DNA from: Comamonadaceae bacterium
GTDB taxonomy: Bacteria > Pseudomonadota > Gammaproteobacteria > Burkholderiales > Burkholderiaceae_C
DNA length: 54,597 nucleotides
Reading direction: 5' to 3'
Assembly: GCA_947448745.1 (NCBI GenBank)
Contig: CANFOQ010000017.1
Location: 1 to 54,597, forward strand
Translations under genes and position numbers: made by a program
Notes under the pieces: generated by a model
Database searches by the model: none
Told to the model about the DNA's origin: nothing
What the model saw: the letters and a program-made list of their open reading frames with translations, nothing else
Shown: positions 20,163 through 28,755 of the stretch, piece after piece
Layout of the letters: each line of letters opens with the position of its first letter
How positions within the stretch are numbered: the first letter of the stretch is position 1

Positions 20163-21568
20163 GTCAGCGATGGTCGTTGCAGCGGATAGCAGGCCTGCAA
20201 GGCCTGCGCCGCTTGCAACACCAGCGCATCGCCAAACATGGGCCCCACCAACTGCACGCCCATGGGCAAGCCCTCGCTGGTCAGGCCACAAGGCAGGCTG
20301 ATGGCCGGTTGTTGGCTCAGGTTGAACGGGTAGCTGAACGGTGTCCAACCCAACATGGCCTCGGACGTCATGGGGCTGTGGCCAGCAGGCCGTGCTTTGA
20401 AAGCCGGTACCGCTGTGCTGGGCGTCAAAATCACATCAAAGCGCTGCATGAACTGGCGCAAATGCGAGCCCAACACACCACGCCGCTGGTTGAGTTGATG
20501 CAAGGCATTCACATCCAACTTGGCACCCAAGGCGGCCTCGGCGGCAAAGTCGGGGTCGGTCAGGGCTTGTTGTGCCGGGCTCAAGGTTTGCCACACCTGA
20601 TAGGCCCCGGCAAACCACAAACCGGTGGTGATGTCGAGCGGGTCGTCAATGCCCGGGTCCACCTGCTCCACGAACGCGCCCAGGTGGTGCAAATGTTGCG
20701 CCGCTTGCGCGGTGGCGGCGGCTATCTCGGGGTGCACATTGTTCGCGTAACCCAGGGTGGGTGAATAAGCCACGCGCAAACCCCGCACCCCAAAGTCCAA
20801 CAACTCCATGTAATCAATGCCATCAAACGGCAACGAGGTCCAGTCCCGCGCATCGGGCTGGCTGATGCTGTTCATCATCAAGGCGACGTCTTCCACCGTC
20901 ATGCCGTGGGGCCCCAAATGCGCCACCGATCCAAACGGCGACAAGGGGTAGGCCGGCACACGACCAAAGCTGGGTTTGAAGCCCACGTTGCCGCAAAAGG
21001 CCGCGGGGATGCGCACACTGCCCGCGCCATCGGTGCCCACCGCCAAGGGCCCCAAACCCGCAGACACCGCGGCTGAAGCACCGCCTGATGAACCACCAGG
21101 GGTGTGCTCCAGATTCCAAGGGTTGCGGCTGATGCCTGTCAGCAAAGAATTGGTTTCGCCCTTGCAGCCAAATTCAGGCGTGGTGGTTTTGCCCAGCAGC
21201 ACCGCGCCCGCTTCGCGCAACCGTGCCGTCACTGGCGCATCCACTTCCCAAGGCTGATCCGGGTTGACGGTTTTGCTGCCGCGCAAAGTGGGCCAACCGC
21301 GTGTGAGGATCAAATCTTTGATGGACACCGGCACGCCATCCAGGGGCAACACATCGTCGCCTTTGTTGCGGTGGGCTTGCCAACGCGCTTCGCTGTCCCG
21401 CGCCGATTGCAAAGCGGCTTCTTCATCGACCAAGCAAAACGCGTTCAAGCGTGGGTTGAGTTCGGCGATGCGTTGCAACACCGCCTCGGTGGCTTGCACC
21501 GGTGAAGCAGCGCCGCTGCGGTACAGCGTGAGCAATTGGGTGGCAGTGCATTGGGTCAGTTGCTGCAT
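20159..21568 (-). CDS. Amidase (amidase signature family)
   Basis: A 469-aa hydrolase with the Ser-cisSer-Lys catalytic apparatus of the amidase signature family: Lys84 in VSIKDL, GGSSGG at 158-163, and Ser184 in GTDGAGSVRIPAA. The ATG at 21568 (MQQLTQCTATQLLTLYRSGAASPVQATEAVLQRI) gives the standard N-terminus. It is 13 bp downstream of the ABC transporter ATPase gene on the same strand, so it is probably the last gene of that operon and cleaves an imported amide. A role as GatA is unlikely because gatB/gatC are absent. Confidence 0.9.
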   Translation of the reverse strand: MQQLTQCTATQLLTLYRSGAASPVQATEAVLQRIAELNPRLNAFCLVDEEAALQSARDSEARWQAHRNKGDDVLPLDGVPVSIKDLILTRGWPTLRGSKTVNPDQPWEVDAPVTARLREAGAVLLGKTTTPEFGCKGETNSLLTGISRNPWNLEHTPGGSSGGASAAVSAGLGPLAVGTDGAGSVRIPAAFCGNVGFKPSFGRVPAYPLSPFGSVAHLGPHGMTVEDVALMMNSISQPDARDWTSLPFDGIDYMELLDFGVRGLRVAYSPTLGYANNVHPEIAAATAQAAQHLHHLGAFVEQVDPGIDDPLDITTGLWFAGAYQVWQTLSPAQQALTDPDFAAEAALGAKLDVNALHQLNQRRGVLGSHLRQFMQRFDVILTPSTAVPAFKARPAGHSPMTSEAMLGWTPFSYPFNLSQQPAISLPCGLTSEGLPMGVQLVGPMFGDALVLQAAQALQACYPLQRPSLT

Positions 21569-21581
21569 GCTGTGGTCTCCA

Positions 21582-23156
21582 TCAAGGCTTTTGCACATCG
21601 GGCGCACTGGCAAGCAAGGCGCGGGTGTAGGCGTGTTGCGGTTGGGCATACAACGTGGCGGTGGCACCGCGTTCCACAATCTGGCCTTGGTGCATGACGA
21701 TCACCTGATCACACAGTTGCGCCGCCACACGCAGGTCGTGGGTGATGAACAGCAAACCCAATCCCATGCGGGCTTGCACCTCGCGCAGCAAATCCAAAAT
21801 TTGCGCCTGCACCGACACATCCAAAGCGCTCACCGCTTCATCGGCCACCAACACATCGGGGCGACACGCCAGGGCCCGCGCCAAAGCGATGCGTTGGCGT
21901 TGGCCGCCGCTGAACTGGCTGGGATAGCGTTGCCATGCACCCTCGGGCAAGCGCATTTGTGCCAACAATGCACGGCCCAATTGCTCTGCTTCAGCAGCAC
22001 GCTGACCAAAGTTGCGTGCCCCTTCCACCATCGACTGACCGATGGTCAGACGCGGATTGAGCGAGCGATTCGGGTCTTGGAACACCACCTGCACGCGGTG
22101 GCGCACAGGTCGCAAACGACTTTCGGGCCAAGCGGCGATGTTGTCCTCGCCCCAATGGATGTCGCCGGATGTGGGGGCGATGAGGCGCAAGATGCAACGC
22201 GCCAAGGTGGACTTGCCCGAGCCCGATTCGCCCACCACCCCAACGGTTTCACCCGCACGCAATTGCAGCGCCGCGTCTTGCAAAGCCAAGTGCGTGCCAT
22301 AAGTTTTGCACACGGCTTGCGCTCTCAACACGGGCGGCGTGTCGGCCAACACTTTGGCGGGCGGCGGCGTCATGCTCGGCACCGCTGCCAACAAAGCGCG
22401 GGTGTAGTCGGCTTGCGGGCGCAGCAGCACATCGTCACGTGGGCCCATTTCCACCGCTTGGCCTTGGTGCATCACCAACACCTGGTCGGCGATGTCGGCC
22501 ACCACGCCCATGTCGTGGGTGATGAACAGCACGGCGCTGCCGGTGTCTTGTTGCAACTGGTGGATGAGTTGCAAGATGTCTTTTTGCGTGGTCACGTCCA
22601 GCGCTGTGGTCGGTTCATCGCAAATCAGCAAGGCTGGTTTCATCACCATGGCCATGGCGATGACGATGCGCTGGCGTTGTCCGCCACTGAGTTGATGCGG
22701 GTAGCTGTGCCAGATGCGTTCGGGGTCGGGCAAGCGCACTTGCGCCAGCATGTGCAAGATGTGGTCGCGGCGTTGCGCCGCTGGCCAATTGGTGTGGGTG
22801 CGCAGCACCTCGTCCACCTGGTCACCGCAACGCATCACCGGGTTCAAGGCGGTCATCGGCTCTTGGAACACCATGCCCATGGCCTGGCCACGCAAGGCAC
22901 GCCAACGTGCGGGTGTGGCGCTCAGCAGTGCTTCGCCTTGCAAAGTCACTTGGCCTTGTGTCACTTTCAATTCAGCCGCCAACAAACCCATGACCGTGGT
23001 GGCCAGTACCGATTTGCCCGAGCCCGATTCGCCCACCACGCACAGCGTTTGCCCCGCATGCAGTTGCAAGCTGATGTCTTGCAAGGCGTGGCTGCGGTCC
23101 GCACCTGCTGGCAAGGCCACGCTCAACTGTTCAATGGACAGCACGGGTGTGGTCAT
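21582..23156 (-). CDS. Peptide/opine-type ABC transporter, fused double ATPase
   Basis: A 524-aa protein with two complete ABC modules (GsiA/DppD-DppF fusion type). Module 1 has Walker A GESGSGKS at 42-49, the signature LSGGQRQRI and Walker B LLICDEPTTALD. Module 2 repeats this with GESGSGKST, FSGGQRQRI and VLVADEAVSALD. Each module carries the extended C-terminal segment of oligopeptide ATPases. It energises import through the two permeases encoded upstream, with which it overlaps (ATGA). A fused ATPase replaces the two separate subunits common in dpp/opp operons. Confidence 0.93.
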   Translation of the reverse strand: MTTPVLSIEQLSVALPAGADRSHALQDISLQLHAGQTLCVVGESGSGKSVLATTVMGLLAAELKVTQGQVTLQGEALLSATPARWRALRGQAMGMVFQEPMTALNPVMRCGDQVDEVLRTHTNWPAAQRRDHILHMLAQVRLPDPERIWHSYPHQLSGGQRQRIVIAMAMVMKPALLICDEPTTALDVTTQKDILQLIHQLQQDTGSAVLFITHDMGVVADIADQVLVMHQGQAVEMGPRDDVLLRPQADYTRALLAAVPSMTPPPAKVLADTPPVLRAQAVCKTYGTHLALQDAALQLRAGETVGVVGESGSGKSTLARCILRLIAPTSGDIHWGEDNIAAWPESRLRPVRHRVQVVFQDPNRSLNPRLTIGQSMVEGARNFGQRAAEAEQLGRALLAQMRLPEGAWQRYPSQFSGGQRQRIALARALACRPDVLVADEAVSALDVSVQAQILDLLREVQARMGLGLLFITHDLRVAAQLCDQVIVMHQGQIVERGATATLYAQPQHAYTRALLASAPDVQKP

Positions 23157-24034
23157 CAGCCCACCCGCTTGGCAAATTTGGGGTCGAGCACATCACGCAA
23201 TCCATCGCCCAACAAATTGATGGCCAACACCGTGGGCACCAAAAACAATGCGGGGAACAACACATGCCCCGGTTGCTGGCTGAACTGGGTGCGGCCCTCG
23301 GCCATGATGTTGCCCCAGGTGGGCACATCGGGAGGCAGGCCCAGCCCCAAGAAACTCAGAATCGCTTCGGTCAACACCGCAGACGCCGCCACAAACGTGC
23401 CTTGCACCAAGAGCGGCGCCATGGCGTTGGGCAGGATGTGCCGCCACAAAATGATGGGGGTCGGGGTGGCCAAGGCCCGTGCGGCTTCGACATACGGTTC
23501 TTCGCGCAGCGTGAGCACCAAGGAGCGCACCAAGCGTGTGACACGCGGCACCTCGGGTATGGCGATGGCGATGACCACCGTGGCCACATTCGCACCCAGC
23601 GCCGCCACCAAGGCGATGGCCAACAGCACCGCAGGAATGGCCATCAAACCGTCCATGAAGCGCATCAGCACCATGTCCACTTGGCGAAAGTAACCGGCCA
23701 ACATGCCGCACAAACCACCCAAGCCCAGCGCCAGCAACGCCGTGGCGACACCGACCAACAAAGAGATGCGCCCGCCAAACAAGACCCGGCTGTAGACATC
23801 GCGACCAAAGCTGTCGGTGCCCAACCAAAAGGTGTGCGCCACCACGCTGCCATCGGGCAAAGCAAACTCGCCCGACAAACCCAGCGCCTTGTTGATGTGG
23901 TTCGCGTCCATGGCGGCCGGGTCCACCGTGCCCAACCACGGCGCACACAAGGACACCAACAACATCAAGCCCAACACGGCCGTGCCAAAACGCACCGAAC
24001 CATGGGCCCACAAACGATGCGAGAGCGCGGCCAT
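23156..24034 (-). CDS. ABC transporter permease (DppC/OppC family)
   Basis: A 292-aa inner-membrane permease. I use the ATG at 24034 because it overlaps the preceding gene's stop as ATGA; an upstream GTG would add 9 residues. Family segments include the N-terminal TM, HTFWLGTDSFGRDVYSRVLFGGRISLLVGV, and the EAA loop EEPYVEAARALATPTPIILWRHILPNAMAPLLVQGTF, which contacts the ATPase. It ends in an ATGA overlap with the ATPase gene. Confidence 0.93.
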   Translation of the reverse strand: MAALSHRLWAHGSVRFGTAVLGLMLLVSLCAPWLGTVDPAAMDANHINKALGLSGEFALPDGSVVAHTFWLGTDSFGRDVYSRVLFGGRISLLVGVATALLALGLGGLCGMLAGYFRQVDMVLMRFMDGLMAIPAVLLAIALVAALGANVATVVIAIAIPEVPRVTRLVRSLVLTLREEPYVEAARALATPTPIILWRHILPNAMAPLLVQGTFVAASAVLTEAILSFLGLGLPPDVPTWGNIMAEGRTQFSQQPGHVLFPALFLVPTVLAINLLGDGLRDVLDPKFAKRVG

Positions 24035-24987
24035 CAGTGGCGAATCCTCGGGTCCAGCCACAAGTAGCTGGTGTCCACCAACAGGTTGATGCCAACATAG
24101 GACAACGAAAACAACAAGACCAAACCTTGAATAACGGGAAAGTCGCGGTTCAGCACCGCGTCCACGGTGAGCGAGCCCAAGCCGGGGATCGCGAACACGG
24201 TTTCAGTGACCACCACGCCGCCGATCAGCAGCGCCACGCCAATGCCCACCACGGTGACGATGGGCACGGCGGCATTGGCCAGTGCATGGCGCAGCAACAC
24301 GCTGAACTCGGCCAAGCCTTTGGCACGGGCTGTGCGGATGTAGTCTTCGCTCAAGGCTTCGGACACACTGGCGCGGGTGATGCGGGCGATCAGCGCCACG
24401 TAAATGGTGGACAAGGTCAACCACGGCAAGATCAGTTGTCGCGCCCAGTCCCACACACTCATCGACTGTGGCCCGGTGAGGGGCTTGTAGCCCTGCACCG
24501 GCAACCACTGCAACTGCATGGCGAACAGATAAATCAGCACATAGGCGATGACGAACACCGGCACCGAAAATCCCGCCACGGAAAACGCCGACAAAGCGCG
24601 GTCGAGCCAGCCGCCCATGCGCCATGCTGCCAAGGTGCCCAAGGGCACCGCGATCAACACCGCCAACAAGGCCGTGCCCAAGGCCAAGGACAAAGTGGGC
24701 TCGACACGTTGCGCAATCAGCGCCAACACCGGTTTGCCCAAGTAGTAGGAATAGCCCAAATCGCCTTGCAACACACGGCCCATCCAGATGCCGTATTGGC
24801 TGGGCAGGCTGCGGTCCAAGCCGAGTTGTTCGCGGATGTGGGCGATGTCTTCCGTGGTGGCGTTGTTGCCGGCGATGACCGCTGCGGGGTCGCCGGGCGA
24901 GAGGCGCAGCAGCAAAAACACCACCACCGACACCACCAGCAAAACGGGGATCACCGCCAGCAAACGGCGGCCTAAGAAGCTCAGCAT
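24034..24987 (-). CDS. ABC transporter permease (DppB/OppB family)
   Basis: A 317-aa inner-membrane permease with the DppB-type start MLSFLGRRLLAVIPVLLVVSVVVFLLLRLSPGDPAAVIAG. It has five or six hydrophobic segments and the EAA-type loop SLSEDYIRTARAKGLAEFSVLLRHALANAAVPIVTVVG (written SEALSEDYIRTARAKGL in the protein). It forms the translocation pore with the DppC-type partner, and is one base downstream of the binding-protein gene. Confidence 0.93.
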   Translation of the reverse strand: MLSFLGRRLLAVIPVLLVVSVVVFLLLRLSPGDPAAVIAGNNATTEDIAHIREQLGLDRSLPSQYGIWMGRVLQGDLGYSYYLGKPVLALIAQRVEPTLSLALGTALLAVLIAVPLGTLAAWRMGGWLDRALSAFSVAGFSVPVFVIAYVLIYLFAMQLQWLPVQGYKPLTGPQSMSVWDWARQLILPWLTLSTIYVALIARITRASVSEALSEDYIRTARAKGLAEFSVLLRHALANAAVPIVTVVGIGVALLIGGVVVTETVFAIPGLGSLTVDAVLNRDFPVIQGLVLLFSLSYVGINLLVDTSYLWLDPRIRH

Positions 24988-24988
24988 G

Positions 24989-26581
24989 TCATGGCTTGGA
25001 CAGGCCCCACATGACGGGGATGCCAGGTGTTTGCAACATGCCGCTCACGTTGTTGCGCAAGACGGTCGGGTTGCGGTATTGGCCCAGTGGCACAAAGGCA
25101 GCAGTTTCAAACACAACACTTTGAATTTGTGAGGCGATTTTTTTCTGCTCTGCCCCTTCATGGGCCCGTGCGAATTTGGCTTTCAGCTCTTCAATGCGCG
25201 GCTCGTCTTGCCATCCAAACCAGCCGGTCGCGCCTCGCGCATTCAGCATGGCGCTGCTGAGCGGGCTGTCAATGTCTTGCGCACTCCAGGTGGTGAAAAA
25301 CATGTTCCAGCCGCCTTGCGCGGGCGGCTCTTTTTTGGCACGGCGTGCCACCAACGAGGCCCAGTCCATTTGCTGCAAATCCACTTTGAAACCAGCGGCT
25401 TCAAGTTGCTGCTTGGCCACCAGTGGCAGCTTGGTGATGGCGGCCAAATCGGTGGGTCGCATCATGACAATCGGCGTGCCGTCGTAGCCGGCTTCTTTCA
25501 ACAACTCTTTGGCTTTGGCGGGGTTGGCGACACCGGTGAAGACGCCTGTGTTTTCATCGGCGAACACCGAGCTGCAGGGGTAAATGCTGCGACAAGGCTT
25601 GACCAATTCGGGCACGCCCACTTGGGTGTTGATGAAGGCTTGTTGGCCCACCGCCAGCATGGCGGCTTGGCGAATCTTGGGGTTGTTGAACGGCGGGTGC
25701 AGGTGGTTAAAGCGCATCACATACTGAAAGCCTGCGGGGGTGAAATCATCCACTTTTACACCAGCACTTTTTTTCAAAGTTTCGTACTGTTCAAAGCTGG
25801 GTTGCTCCACCATGTCCACTTCACCGGCCAAGATGGCATTGAACTGGGTTTGCGGGTCGCGGATGATGACCCATTCCACGCGGTCGAAGTTGACAGGACG
25901 ACCACCGGCCAAACCGCTGGGCGCTTCGGAGCGTGACACGTACTTGGTGTTGCGCTCGTACACCGCCATCGAACCAGGTTTGAATTCATCGGCTTTGAAA
26001 ATGAACGGGCCCGAACCGATGTGCTCTTTGATTTGCTCGGTGCCCGGCGTGGCAGCGATGCGTGCCGGCATGATGAAGGGCACGTTGCTAGAGGCCTTGC
26101 CCAGCGCTTCGATGACGATGGCGCAAGGCTCTTTCATGACAAAACGAAAAGTGTTGGCGTCGGGTGTTTCCATGTGGTCGATGAAGCCAAACAAAACACT
26201 GCCCATGGCGTCACGGCTGGACCAGCGTTTGAGCGAGGCCACCACGTCTTCGCTGGTGACCGGTTTGCCGTCGTGAAACGCCAGCCCCGAGCGCAGCTTG
26301 AAAGACCACTGCTTGCCATCTTTGCTGGCGCTGTAACTTTGCACCATTTGCGGTTGCACTTTGCCCTTGCCGTCTTCCGAAAACAAGGTGTCGTAAATCA
26401 TGTAGCCGTGGTTGCGGGTCACATAGGCGGTGGTCCAGATGGGATCGAGCACCGCCAGGTTGGCGTGGGGCACGAAGCGAAACACCTTGTTGGGCGTCAC
26501 CGTGTTTTGCGCCTGTGCCGTGTTGACCAGCAGCACCGCCATCCAAGACAGCACCAGTGTTTTCAAAAATCCTCGTCGCAT
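24989..26581 (-). CDS. ABC transporter substrate-binding protein, family 5 (peptide/nickel/opine)
   Basis: A 530-aa periplasmic binding protein. The signal peptide is MRRGFLKTLVLSWMAVLLVNTAQA before mature QNTVTPNKVFRFVPHANLAVLDPIWTTAYVTRNHGYMIYDTLFSEDGKGKVQPQMVQSYSASKDGKQWSFKLRSGLAFHDGKPVTSEDVVASLKRW. This is the family 5 (DppA/OppA) signature. The protein has no lipobox Cys, so it is likely soluble. It is the first gene of a four- or five-gene leftward operon and diverges from the second amidase gene by about 73 bp. Confidence 0.93.
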   Translation of the reverse strand: MRRGFLKTLVLSWMAVLLVNTAQAQNTVTPNKVFRFVPHANLAVLDPIWTTAYVTRNHGYMIYDTLFSEDGKGKVQPQMVQSYSASKDGKQWSFKLRSGLAFHDGKPVTSEDVVASLKRWSSRDAMGSVLFGFIDHMETPDANTFRFVMKEPCAIVIEALGKASSNVPFIMPARIAATPGTEQIKEHIGSGPFIFKADEFKPGSMAVYERNTKYVSRSEAPSGLAGGRPVNFDRVEWVIIRDPQTQFNAILAGEVDMVEQPSFEQYETLKKSAGVKVDDFTPAGFQYVMRFNHLHPPFNNPKIRQAAMLAVGQQAFINTQVGVPELVKPCRSIYPCSSVFADENTGVFTGVANPAKAKELLKEAGYDGTPIVMMRPTDLAAITKLPLVAKQQLEAAGFKVDLQQMDWASLVARRAKKEPPAQGGWNMFFTTWSAQDIDSPLSSAMLNARGATGWFGWQDEPRIEELKAKFARAHEGAEQKKIASQIQSVVFETAAFVPLGQYRNPTVLRNNVSGMLQTPGIPVMWGLSKP

Positions 26582-26654
26582 CTGCTTCCCCTTTGAACCT
26601 GCAAGCTACATTTCAAGCTCAATATAAGCGATTCCCTTTTTCACAGGCTTGCAC

Positions 26655-28085
26655 ATGGTTGTCACCGAACTCAGCGCCGACGAACTCTCCAAAGCGATTC
26701 ACAGCAAGCAGGTCTCTTGCCGCGAAGTCATGCAAGCCTATTTGCACCAGATTGATGCCGTGAACCCGCGCTTCAATGCGCTGGTGAGTTTGCAAGACCC
26801 TGTGCGGCTGTTGGCCCAAGCCGATGCCGCCGACCACGCATTGCACAGGGGCACATCGCGTGGTTGGATGCATGGTTTTCCCATCGCTTTGAAAGACTTG
26901 GTGGACGTGGCTGGCATCCCCACCACCTGCGGCTCGCCCTTGTTGACGCAGAACATCCCCGCCCAAGACGCCTTGCTGACCCAGCGCTTGAAGGCCGCTG
27001 GCGGCATCGTGGTTGGCAAAACCAACACGCCCGAATGGGGCCTGGGCTCGCACACCTTCAACCCGGTGTTTGGCAGCACGGGCAACGCCTACAACCCAGC
27101 GTTCAGTGCGGGCGGCAGCAGTGGCGGCGCGGCGGTGGCCTTGGCACAGCGCATGTTGCCGGTGGCCGATGGCTCGGACTTCATGGGCAGCTTGCGCAAC
27201 CCCGCCGCTTGGAACAATGTGTTTGGCCTGCGGCCCTCGCAAGGCCGGGTGCCGGCCTACCCCGCCAACGATGTGTGGGTGAGTCAACTCGGCACCGACG
27301 GCCCGATGGCACGCACCATGACCGACTTGGCGCACAGCTTGGAAGTGATGGCGGGATTTGATGCGCGGTCGCCGTTGTCTTTGGCGTCGTTGCCCAAAGG
27401 CTATGCCTCGGGCTTGCGGCCCCAAGCACAAGGCCTGCGCATTGGGTGGCTGGGCAACTTGAATGGCTATTTGCCCATGGAAGCTGGCATCTTGGAAGCT
27501 TGCGAGCAAGGCTTGAAGCGCCTTGAGGGTTTGGGTTGCAGCGTGGAACCGGTGTCGCTGGGCTACCCGCCCGAGGCGGTGTGGCAAACCTGGCTGGCTT
27601 GGCGGCGTGTGCTCACGGCCTCGCGCATCGCGCCCATGGTGGCCAAGGGGCGACACCTTGTGAAGCCCGAAGCCTTGTGGGAATTTGACCAAGCCGCCGG
27701 CATGACCGCGCCCGATTTTTTACAAGCCAGCGTCGAGCGCACCGCCTTCTATCAACACATGTTGGGGCTGCTGTCCCAATTTGATGTGCTGGTGCTGCCG
27801 TCTTGCCAGGTGTGGCCCTTCGACATGGACTTGCGTTGGCCCGAACACATCGACACGCCCACGGGCCGCGTGCCCATGGACACCTACCACCGCTGGATGG
27901 AAGTGGTGCTGTATGCGAGTTTGTGCGGCTTGCCCGCGCTGAATGTGCCAGTGGGCTTCAACACCCAAGGCCTGCCCATGGGCATGCAACTCATCGGCCA
28001 AGTGCAAGGTGACTTGGCGCTGCTGTCCTTGGGCTTGGCGTATGAAGAGGCGGTGGGGGATTGGTTGGCGGTCAGGCCTGCTTGA
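26655..28085 (+). CDS. Amidase (amidase signature family), second copy
   Basis: A 476-aa amidase. The catalytic residues are present: Lys80 in IALKDL, GGSSGG at 153-158, and Ser179 in GSDFMGSLRNPAAWNNV. It is only distantly like the amidase at 20159-21568 and lacks the usual GTDxGGS wording, having ADGSDFMGS instead. It is transcribed divergently from the ABC binding-protein gene, so the transporter sits between two amidases. The ATG at 26655 is preferred over a TTG two codons earlier. Confidence 0.88.
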   Translation: MVVTELSADELSKAIHSKQVSCREVMQAYLHQIDAVNPRFNALVSLQDPVRLLAQADAADHALHRGTSRGWMHGFPIALKDLVDVAGIPTTCGSPLLTQNIPAQDALLTQRLKAAGGIVVGKTNTPEWGLGSHTFNPVFGSTGNAYNPAFSAGGSSGGAAVALAQRMLPVADGSDFMGSLRNPAAWNNVFGLRPSQGRVPAYPANDVWVSQLGTDGPMARTMTDLAHSLEVMAGFDARSPLSLASLPKGYASGLRPQAQGLRIGWLGNLNGYLPMEAGILEACEQGLKRLEGLGCSVEPVSLGYPPEAVWQTWLAWRRVLTASRIAPMVAKGRHLVKPEALWEFDQAAGMTAPDFLQASVERTAFYQHMLGLLSQFDVLVLPSCQVWPFDMDLRWPEHIDTPTGRVPMDTYHRWMEVVLYASLCGLPALNVPVGFNTQGLPMGMQLIGQVQGDLALLSLGLAYEEAVGDWLAVRPA

Positions 28086-28087
28086 CT

Positions 28088-28402
28088 TTATTTGTAGGCC
28101 AGCCAGGCCAAACCGCCCAAGCCAAGCAGCGCCAACACCAACCCGGTGGCCAGCCAACGCAGTTGCCGCTTCAAGCGCGTGACAGCCGCAATCAGCGCGG
28201 CGTTTTGTTCGGCCAACTCGGCCAGCGCCTGCGCCATTTGCTGCTGAGCCAGTGCCAACTGTGACAACTCCGAGGGCGCTTCCGCTGCGCCGGTGCGGTG
28301 CTTGTCGATGAAGCCCCGCGCCTTGTCCAGCACCCCAGGTGCGTGCTCCAACACCTTTTCCCAAGGGACAACTTTGAGCGCGGTTAACCATGAGAGGGCC
28401 AT
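28088..28402 (-). CDS. Small membrane-anchored protein of unknown function
   Basis: A 104-aa protein I do not recognise. It starts MALSWLTALKVVPWEKVLEHAPGVLDKARGFIDKHR. A predicted coiled coil rich in Gln, Ala and Glu spans about 45-80 (LALAQQQMAQALAELAEQNAALIAAVTRLKRQL). It ends with one transmembrane helix, WLATGLVLALLGLGGLAWLAYK. This layout (soluble coiled coil, C-terminal anchor) is that of a tail-anchored inner-membrane protein. Its stop lies 3 bp from the amidase stop on the other strand, and its start is 44 bp from the CRISPR array. A link to CRISPR is not supported by anything except position. Confidence 0.65.
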   Translation of the reverse strand: MALSWLTALKVVPWEKVLEHAPGVLDKARGFIDKHRTGAAEAPSELSQLALAQQQMAQALAELAEQNAALIAAVTRLKRQLRWLATGLVLALLGLGGLAWLAYK

Positions 28403-28446
28403 GTGGGGTTCCTAGTGGGTGGGGTTGTGGAACAGAGAAGCTTAGC

Positions 28447-28746
28447 GTTCGGTTCACTGCCCAACCGACAGGGTTCTTGATCTACGGCCAATCTATACAT
28501 CCAACTTCGCTGGTTCGGTTCACTGCCCAACCGACAGGGTTCTTGATCAGAATTTGCAGCCTTAGCCTATGGCACCACGTTCGGTTCACTGCCCAACCGA
28601 CAGGGTTCTTGATCCGATGCCCAGCGCCTGACACACCCGCTGGTGTTCGGTTCACTGCCCAACCGACAGGGTTCTTGACCGGACGAAGCCGCTTTGATTC
28701 AGTCATTCATGTTCGGTTCACTGCCCAACCGACAGGGTTCTTGACC
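28447..28746. CRISPR. CRISPR array, 5 repeats and 4 spacers of 30 nt
   Basis: Five copies of one repeat start at 28447, 28513, 28579, 28645 and 28711, an exact 66-bp period. The first 34 bases (GTTCGGTTCACTGCCC to GGGTTCTTGA) are identical in all copies. Position 35 is T in the first three and C in the last two, and position 36 is always C. Taking a 36-nt repeat, the four spacers are 30 nt each and unrelated to one another. The repeat holds a short stem, CGGTT/AACCG, with an 8-base loop. Read on the minus strand, this stem ends three bases before the spacer, as in Cas12a-type crRNAs. That orientation also allows co-transcription with the effector gene, whose stop is 9 bp away. Orientation is inferred. 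Confidence 0.93.
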
Positions 28747-28755
28747 TGAAGTAGT

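Noticed and set aside
21264..23693. Long open frame on the plus strand opposite the amidase and ABC genes
   Set aside because: It lacks any recognisable domain, is His- and Gln-rich as expected from the complement of GC-rich genes, and lies over well-supported genes on the minus strand.
28390..28749. Open frame reading through the CRISPR array with a repeated VRFTAQPTGFL peptide
   Set aside because: The 66-bp period is a multiple of three, so the frame stays open by chance. The peptide is only the repeat translated; it has no ribosome site or known homologue.
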